NCBI GenBank assembly: GCA_029532625.1
Contig: JARFXM010000003.1
Location: forward strand, 2,046,001 to 2,110,000
Length of the DNA stretch: 64,000 nucleotides
Origin: Lomentospora prolificans
Lineage: Eukaryota > Ascomycota > Sordariomycetes > Microascales > Microascaceae
Reading direction: 5' to 3'
The translations under genes were made by a program, and so were the position numbers. Positions 58,134 through 64,000 of this stretch are shown piece by piece (within the stretch, counting starts at the first letter, position 1; each line of letters begins with the position of its first letter). The notes below the pieces were generated by a model that saw only the letters and a program-made list of their open reading frames with translations, searched no databases and had not been told where the DNA came from.

Positions 58134-61100
58134 TCAGAGGCCCAGGAAGGTAGTGATGCCAGTGTTTAAATCTGTTGATCCTGTCCCTGTTATCGAAAGG
58201 GTTGGTGGGACCTGGACTTGACCCGTACGGTCTCCGAACCATTTCTCCAACGTGTCTTGACTGCAATGAACGAAGCTAGCTGTATTATGCCATGCGACAG
58301 GGTCCCTTACCATGCCGTTGCATACAAGGCAACACCACATTGGGTTGAAGTTCCCAGCCACCTGCAATCCGGCCTGGTCGACTCCAGGGGCCTCTTGGCA
58401 CATGGGACAGACGGCACCGTCGTAAGTCTGCTGTCGCCACTGTTGCATTATTCTTGCCTGACAGGACAGCTTGTCAGCAAGATAGAGGCGGTGGTACTCG
58501 CAAAGCGTGCGGCCCATGAGCTTGTCCATGCAATCGCATCCCGTCATGCCCATGGGTTGTTGCCCCCTCCACCCGCCGCGCACCGTGCCCGTCCCGTCAA
58601 CATCCGCTTCGGGGCCAGGCTGCGCTAGAGGGTTGGTGCTGTCAAACATTCCGAAGACGTCATAGCCGGTTGCAGTCCAGAGCCTCGCGCGATTAGGGTC
58701 ACCGTATGCTTCCGCGCACTCAGCGCAGAAATACGCCCTCATTTTCATGACGTCGTAGTAATCAAGCAAGGGCGTCGGGTTCGCGGCGTCGGGTTCCCAA
58801 ACGTGCTGCTTGCTGCGACTATCGCATTCCAAACACACCTGGTGCCGTACAGGATGGCGCGTGTTCTCACACTGCTCCCGGCTGCGGGTGACGGGTTGGC
58901 AGGCACGGGTGGGGTCGTAGAAGCCAGTCATGCATCTCTCGGGGATGGAGAGTGCGGTATCTGGGCCAGGGGGGTTCTTCGGGATATCTTCGAGGATATT
59001 TCTCGAGGGCTGTAGCAGGGCCAATGCCATGAGGTCTAACGGATCCCCTTGCTCTACGAACCACCGTCTGAGCTGCCGTCTACGGTTCGTCCAGAGGGTG
59101 CCCTGGCAGACCCAGGGGCTCGACGACGCGGGTTCTGGAGCACTCCGCACGAACATACCCGGTTCCCTCAATTGGATACCTTGGCCGCGCTGATAGAAGC
59201 TCGGCGTCTTCTCTAGGGGGCCATAGTCGGCCCATAGTGGTGTCGTTTCGAGCGGGTTGGCGGTGAAGACGTTTGGTGCTATCTCCAGCCCCGAGGGGTA
59301 CGCGTATATCAGCCGGGTTCTTGGACGGGCGTAAATCCGTCCCGGTTTGTTGAGCATGGGATCGTAGTGAAGGTCGCCCGGTTGGAGTTGTGCTGTCCAG
59401 GCCAGCTGAAGGTTTGGGTCTACCTGTCGGTTGGCTTCGAGTTGCTTGAGTACGTGAATCAGCGAAGAACGCGCGTGACCGTGGTAAGTATTGGGTGGGA
59501 CTGGATAGTCGTCGTCGCTGCTATCACCACTACTGCCACCGCTACCGCTTCCACCGCTACCACCGTTATCACCGCTACCGCCACCCTCGCTACCGCCGCC
59601 GCCGATTCCGCCGTCGTCGTAGTCGTCAAACCCAAGATATAGCTGAGCGAACTGGGATGAAACCGGACTTGGTGCCGGTGTTGGGGGCTGTGGAAGATTG
59701 TTCGGAGGGGAAGATAGCAAAGGGTCCAAGGTTGGCGACTGCGGTGGCAGAGGTGTAGTATTGGGGACCGGTGGGACGGACCCCGGATGTGGTTGTAATT
59801 GAGGCTGGACTGGCAAGGCGATAAATGGAGGTTGAACCTGGCCTGGTTGTAGTTGAGGCTGGACTGGCAAGGGAATCTCTGGCGGCGGAGGTTGCGGCAC
59901 CGTCGTCTGTGGTGGCGGCCGGGGTGCAACTGCGTATTCGGCATTGGTGAATGGGTGCTCGAGACGCTGCAGCGGGTTGGCCATTGCAAAGGACTTGTCG
60001 GCTTGCTCACGATGCATGGTAATTCTGTTACCCGCTACTCCCGGGGCTCCGTCTTCCACGTTCTCCAGAGAACGCGGCCTGAGATGAGGCGGGAACCACC
60101 CGAAACCCGGAGCCCTGTATTCGGTGGGATACCTCTCTAGGAGGTCCGCTTCGCGCTGTGCACACCGTTGCATCATGACCAAGTGATTCGCGGCCCCGTT
60201 TGGCCCTGGCTTATATGTGTGGTTGACGGTGGAAGTCTTAGGGCCGATCACAACGCGAGTCGGATCGTCTATCCTGCGGTTAGGATCATCAACTCCTCGA
60301 GGCCCCCGTTGCATCACCATGTAGTGGTTTGCGTGTCGGTCACCCCAATGTCTATCTGCGAAAAATGTCCCCTTGGCGAATTGAACCATTTTGTTACAGT
60401 CAAATACCCGGTCGACAGGAGGGTCGGTATTGATGCGGATGGCAATGGCACCCATATCATCGGGGACCGTAAGATACGGGTTAGCGTCCGACGTAGTGGT
60501 TTCGCATTCAAGCTGTAGCCCGGCCCGCTGGCAGAATTCGCAAGGCCGCTTGTGCTCGCACAAGAGACCTTCATCCTTGCACCGTCTGCATTTCATAAAC
60601 GCGCGCCACGGCCCCCCGCGACCTGAGGCGCTTTCCATGAGCGGCTTCCAGACCCGCCGCGGCACACGCAGGTCCGTCCGGTCAAAGCAAAGGAGGCCCA
60701 GCTTGGCGCAGTTCTTGCAGGCGGTCGTCGAATTCGACTCGTAGCATGAGCATTCTGTGTTGGTATAGTAGCAGAACTCGCATTGCTCCCTTCCGCCGTA
60801 TATGTTGGCATCGGGTTGTTCTGTGGGAAAGACGATCTTGTTTCCGTTTCCGTTACTCTCCCTGCCCGGGAGTATGAATGGAATCTCGGGAAGCGGGTAG
60901 ACCGCCGATAAGATCATTCCGTCCATGCCACGACGAGGGAGCAGATCAGGGTACGGAAGAGAATTGTTGTAGTGGTCGGCATTTGTGAGTTGCGTTGACG
61001 GATCCGCGCTTGCCCAGGCTGGGTGATCCCCTGGCTTGTCAGGAGTATCAGACCAAGTGGAACACAAGCCGTTGCCCTTGACTTCCAGGACCTCGCAGTC

Positions 61101-61694
61101 GGCGCAGGGCTTGCCAGTTCCATAGTGCCGATTCGACCTGACCCAAGAGCACATTCTTCCCGCCCTGACACAGGCTCGGCAGATGATGCGAAATCCTCGC
61201 TCGAGGGCCCGGTTGAAATGCCGTGGGCCGAGGATCGACGAACCCTCCACGATGCAGTCTCTTCCCAACGTAGTACAGGTGGCACACGATACCGAGAGCT
61301 GCCGGTCAGCATCACAGAGACGCCCTTCCAGTGCGCAGTGGGCACACTGCCAAATCGCAGGAATCGTAAAGTCGATCTCGTAGCCTCGTTCCCTTTTTCT
61401 TTCCATAATCCTGCCGTCAGGATCTACACAGTTGTGGTCGACATTATGAGGGTGGTTCTCAATTCGAAAGGTTGTGCACCTGTCGCACTCGCTGCCCATT
61501 ACAGGGTCGATGTTGCAAGCTGCCCGACCTTCAGCTGCGCAGTGGAGGCAAGGCACCTGATTGACTCTCGGTCTCTTGGGTGAAGGCGGGTTCGGGCCTC
61601 CTCCTCCGCCACCGTCATCCCCCGTTCTCTTGGTGCCTGCTTGCGTTCCCGGAAGTGCGAAAAAGGTCCCCGGCCCCGGATTAACCGCCGCCAT
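58134..61694 (-). CDS. Unrecognised large protein with five tandem Zn2Cys6-like modules
   Basis: An intronless frame of 1186 residues from ATG 61694 (MAAVNPGPG). I do not recognise a named family. Five cysteine modules follow one another, each with the GAL4-like order CxxC...C...CxxC...C: C49-C89, C117-C147 (C-x2-C-x6-C-x9-C-x2-C-x6-C, textbook spacing), C172-C211, C305-C336 and C369-C397. A basic patch (SPKRPR) precedes the first. Downstream are two copies of an ANHxxxMQR motif, a Pro/Gln-rich stretch with LPVQPQLQP twice, and an acidic and Gly/Ser-rich linker at about 685-735. Further Cys/His clusters follow, including a RING-like or treble-clef-like set at about 1096-1144 (CPMC...CCLVC...H...C). 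Fungal Zn2Cys6 factors normally carry one module and often a fungal_trans domain, which I do not see. Nuclear DNA or RNA binding is possible but unproven. Confidence 0.85.
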   Translation of the reverse strand: MAAVNPGPGTFFALPGTQAGTKRTGDDGGGGGGPNPPSPKRPRVNQVPCLHCAAEGRAACNIDPVMGSECDRCTTFRIENHPHNVDHNCVDPDGRIMERKRERGYEIDFTIPAIWQCAHCALEGRLCDADRQLSVSCATCTTLGRDCIVEGSSILGPRHFNRALERGFRIICRACVRAGRMCSWVRSNRHYGTGKPCADCEVLEVKGNGLCSTWSDTPDKPGDHPAWASADPSTQLTNADHYNNSLPYPDLLPRRGMDGMILSAVYPLPEIPFILPGRESNGNGNKIVFPTEQPDANIYGGREQCEFCYYTNTECSCYESNSTTACKNCAKLGLLCFDRTDLRVPRRVWKPLMESASGRGGPWRAFMKCRRCKDEGLLCEHKRPCEFCQRAGLQLECETTTSDANPYLTVPDDMGAIAIRINTDPPVDRVFDCNKMVQFAKGTFFADRHWGDRHANHYMVMQRGPRGVDDPNRRIDDPTRVVIGPKTSTVNHTYKPGPNGAANHLVMMQRCAQREADLLERYPTEYRAPGFGWFPPHLRPRSLENVEDGAPGVAGNRITMHREQADKSFAMANPLQRLEHPFTNAEYAVAPRPPPQTTVPQPPPPEIPLPVQPQLQPGQVQPPFIALPVQPQLQPHPGSVPPVPNTTPLPPQSPTLDPLLSSPPNNLPQPPTPAPSPVSSQFAQLYLGFDDYDDGGIGGGGSEGGGSGDNGGSGGSGSGGSSGDSSDDDYPVPPNTYHGHARSSLIHVLKQLEANRQVDPNLQLAWTAQLQPGDLHYDPMLNKPGRIYARPRTRLIYAYPSGLEIAPNVFTANPLETTPLWADYGPLEKTPSFYQRGQGIQLREPGMFVRSAPEPASSSPWVCQGTLWTNRRRQLRRWFVEQGDPLDLMALALLQPSRNILEDIPKNPPGPDTALSIPERCMTGFYDPTRACQPVTRSREQCENTRHPVRHQVCLECDSRSKQHVWEPDAANPTPLLDYYDVMKMRAYFCAECAEAYGDPNRARLWTATGYDVFGMFDSTNPLAQPGPEADVDGTGTVRGGWRGQQPMGMTGCDCMDKLMGRTLCEYHRLYLADKLSCQARIMQQWRQQTYDGAVCPMCQEAPGVDQAGLQVAGNFNPMWCCLVCNGMVRDPVAWHNTASFVHCSQDTLEKWFGDRTGQVQVPPTLSITGTGSTDLNTGITTFLGL
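59790..59875. repeat. Two near-identical ~25-bp direct repeats inside the zinc-finger gene
   Basis: TGAGGCTGGACTGGCAAG occurs at about 59801-59818 and again at about 59854-59871, each preceded by TTGTA[A/G]T. Both encode LPVQPQLQP in the Pro/Gln-rich part of the protein, suggesting recent tandem duplication. Confidence 0.75.
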
Positions 61695-62458
61695 GACTTA
61701 TGCCGGCTATAGTTCTTGGTTCAGAAAACCCTGGATTGTATCCTTGTTCTTGTGTATTGACGTACACCTAGTCTCTATCCCGGATGAGTGTATCCATGCC
61801 CAGGCCTTGCCCCAGGATGAGAGTTCAGGACATATAAGTACGCGAGAGTCTTTTAGTCCTCCTCGTGAATGACACTACAGATTATCGTTTCACCGAGTAT
61901 GTCCATTGTTGTCAAGTCTTTTGGGGCTAATAAACGAAGAGGGTCAATGGGATCACTCATTCTTCCATGGAATGCCCTCAGAATATTATGCCTCGAGGTC
62001 TTTGTAGAGGATCTCACAGGCTTCCTCTCTCCTATTTGTTACCGTCTTTCGTAATCTAAAAGCAGATGAAAGAATAGCCACGGAAAAAGGACTTTGGAAT
62101 GGATGGATGAGTGGCCATGGCTCCTAAAGAAACGGACAGGCACTTGGGCCTTTGAACGCGGGAGGGCTTTCAACTGTTACGACATATCCTCGAAGGATGA
62201 TGATATACTTCAAGATGCTCGAGACGCCAAGGACGACAGAATCTAGGAAACATGTGAGTGTATACCACGAGGAGAGTCTTTCCCATCAGAACGAACGAAT
62301 GAATCAGATTAGGGGAAGTGATTGATAAATTCCTGGTTAGACCCCCAATAGCACAACCATAGCGGTTGTGTTATGACATTCCATGCTTGACCCCTAGAAC
62401 GAAAACAGAAACAGGGGCGAGAAAAAGAAAGAAGAGAAGGTAGAAGAGATCACCACGT
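61695..62458. promoter_or_regulatory. Spacer between the dynamin-like gene and the zinc-finger gene
   Basis: 764 bp between two genes on the same strand, containing the dynamin 3' end and the promoter of the zinc-finger gene. No other gene was seen. Confidence 0.5.
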
Positions 62459-64000
62459 TTATTCCCTCAGAATCCTTATCGCTTCATTAAGATCTACACG
62501 CCTCGTGTTGAGCCTGTCCCTCTGCGCCCTTGTTTTGGCCGAGTCGCCCACCAGCAACTCGAGTTGGGCAGCACTGAGACTAATGACCCATTCCTGGCTG
62601 AACACCCTCAAAGGAGACTTGTCCCCGTTCATGAGGCAGTAGTCGACGGCTTGCAAGTACAGGTTATCGAGGAAGCGCTTCTCGGCTACCTTGTAGTAGG
62701 CTCTTAGCGAATCGTGGATCTCATCGTTGAGATGATCAACGTTGGCCTTGTGATTACTTAGCTCGTAAAGGGTGGCTAAATCGACGGTCACTATGTTCGC
62801 GTTGGAGAACTGGCTTGAGGTCTGGTGGTAGGGCGCTGTCACTTGCCGTTGACGGAGCTGATCGCAGAGCCGATCGGATCGGGCCTCGTGAACCTCGCTA
62901 CTGAAATAAGGGTTCAGAGTATAGGGGTTAAGAGTCCGTTCAACGCGGGTGAGGAACACGGCCGTTTCAAGGCTATGTTTGTATCGTGCAATGACTTCAT
63001 CGGAGATGAAAGACCAGATCTCGTTAGCCAAGTCTTTGGGACAGAGAATCGCCAAGGCGCGGCGGAGAAACAAGTGAATAGTTCTGATACAATCGCTGAC
63101 ATATGCCTTGGCAAAGCTATCCCAGCGTTGCGATTGCTCTTTGAAGGCGCTGCAAAGGATGGAGCTGCCAAAGGAGCACAGCTCTGGGCCTCGGTATCGC
63201 CTGTAAACGTCCTTGATCCAGCGCTTGATACCTAACTGAGGATTCCTAAACTCGGGCATGTCATGAAGAAACTCGTCAAGGCCATCAGAGCCAAAAAGGG
63301 ATGCATCCATCGTAGCAGAGCTAGACTTCTCATCACTGGGGCTGGATTCACCGTCCGAGTCACAATACTGGTTGTCAGCAGCAGCAGGGAGCACTAATGC
63401 GGAAGAAGTTTCGAGGTCAGACTCGCCGCCTTCCTGATCATCTGAGACTGCGAATTTCCATTCGTGTCCCTTTTTGGAAAACTGCTCGACGAATTCGTCA
63501 GCGCGGTTGACAATCACGGTGCTGAGTCGCAAGTCGCTGTCCTTGTCGAAAGCATCATCCCGGGCGTAGTGGCCCGTGAGTGCAGAGTTGACAAGGTCCT
63601 GGAATTTGCCCGCAATGGAGCTCAGGTAGGCTCGTTGCTGTTGGTCTGTCTCGCGAGGCAAACCAAGAGCCACAAGGGCCTGCTGGTTCTTGTTCTGAAG
63701 GTCAATGATTTCCTGTCGGAGGGGGCCATACTCCCTCTTTGTGATCTCGCTTAATAGCTGGGTCAGCTGGGATTTGAGTGCCGAGATACCGACGCGCTCC
63801 TTGGGTAAGGTGTTCCAAGGGGCTTCGTTGAACATGAGCTCTCGTTGGGCAAGCGAAATGCTGGTATCCTCATCGGCACCGCGGTTGCGAACAACGTAGT
63901 AGCCCAGAGTAAGCGGCTTCTTCTTGCCCAGGACAAGGTTACAGATGACATTCTTGCCACTGCGCTCGGTAATGGTGTCCGGTTTCGTGAGGACACCGAG
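62459..64000 (-). CDS. Dynamin-family GTPase (Mx-like), C-terminal part
   Basis: The frame is open to the right edge of the window, so the protein is truncated at its N terminus; 513 residues are visible. The first residues read LGVLTKPDTI, where TKPD is the G4 guanine-specificity motif of dynamins. YYVVRNRGADEDTSISLAQRELMFNEAPW is typical of the end of the GTPase domain. The stalk follows, with an acidic Ser-rich insert (SSPSDEKSS) around residues 205-235. The last 90 residues resemble a GTPase effector domain, ending SAAQLELLVGDSAKTRAQRDRL. No pleckstrin or proline-rich domain is present, which fits the fungal Mx-like or organelle group rather than endocytic dynamin. The G1-G3 motifs lie beyond the window. 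Substrate membrane unknown. Confidence 0.88.
   Translation of the reverse strand, partial: LGVLTKPDTITERSGKNVICNLVLGKKKPLTLGYYVVRNRGADEDTSISLAQRELMFNEAPWNTLPKERVGISALKSQLTQLLSEITKREYGPLRQEIIDLQNKNQQALVALGLPRETDQQQRAYLSSIAGKFQDLVNSALTGHYARDDAFDKDSDLRLSTVIVNRADEFVEQFSKKGHEWKFAVSDDQEGGESDLETSSALVLPAAADNQYCDSDGESSPSDEKSSSATMDASLFGSDGLDEFLHDMPEFRNPQLGIKRWIKDVYRRYRGPELCSFGSSILCSAFKEQSQRWDSFAKAYVSDCIRTIHLFLRRALAILCPKDLANEIWSFISDEVIARYKHSLETAVFLTRVERTLNPYTLNPYFSSEVHEARSDRLCDQLRQRQVTAPYHQTSSQFSNANIVTVDLATLYELSNHKANVDHLNDEIHDSLRAYYKVAEKRFLDNLYLQAVDYCLMNGDKSPLRVFSQEWVISLSAAQLELLVGDSAKTRAQRDRLNTRRVDLNEAIRILRE

Noticed and set aside
1..64000. CRISPR arrays, operons, riboswitches or bacterial insertion sequences
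   Set aside because: None seen; introns, initiator tRNA type and gene content are eukaryotic.

Overview
The window is nuclear DNA from a filamentous ascomycete (Pezizomycotina, most likely Sordariomycetes; no marker in it fixes the genus). Genes have short GT-AG introns of about 50-140 bases with fungal branch points, several have tiny first exons, and the transposon block carries the C-to-T/G-to-A signature of repeat-induced point mutation (RIP). Fourteen protein genes can be supported, twelve of them complete, plus one initiator tRNA.

Left part (1-25,000). A divergent pair starts the window: the first exons of a DNAJC8/Spf31-type J-protein (-) and the ribosome-biogenesis helicase Dbp10 (+). 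Then come a folliculin-interacting protein (FNIP/Lst4, -), a 7-kb stretch without a supportable gene, a Zrc1/Cot1-type zinc transporter (-) whose third intron holds an antisense initiator tRNA-Met gene, and Iml1/DEPDC5 (+), the catalytic-complex subunit of SEACIT/GATOR1.

Middle part (25,000-34,400). Scc2/Mis4/NIPBL (cohesin loader, -) diverges from Rpa12 (RNA polymerase I subunit, +), which converges on deoxyhypusine hydroxylase (Lia1/DOHH, -).

Transposon block (34,422-45,499). A RIP-mutated Ty1/copia element with 326-bp LTRs and a perfect 5-bp target-site duplication (GCATT) contains a nested, oppositely oriented Ty3/gypsy chromovirus (35,492-41,408). All coding capacity is destroyed, mostly by TGG-to-TAG changes, but reverse transcriptase, RNase H, integrase and chromodomain traces can be read. 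Differences between the two copia LTRs are perfectly partitioned, and the putative primer-binding site matches the anticodon half of initiator tRNA-Met.

Right part (45,500-64,000). Nbp35 (cytosolic Fe-S scaffold, +) begins only 194 bp from the transposon edge. A GMF/Aim7 actin regulator (-), a MoCF/CinA-like (FLAD1-type) protein (+), a long gene-poor stretch, a Ras1/RasA GTPase (+), a large unrecognised protein with five tandem Zn2Cys6-like cysteine modules (-), and the 3' part of a dynamin/Mx-like GTPase (-) complete it.

Themes. Three nutrient-signalling genes (Lst4/FNIP, Iml1, Ras) lie in the window, the first two acting on the two halves of the Rag/Gtr heterodimer upstream of TORC1; this looks like coincidence of location rather than a cluster. 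The best candidate for undescribed biology is the multi-Zn2Cys6 protein at 58,134-61,694, next to the dynamin-like gene.
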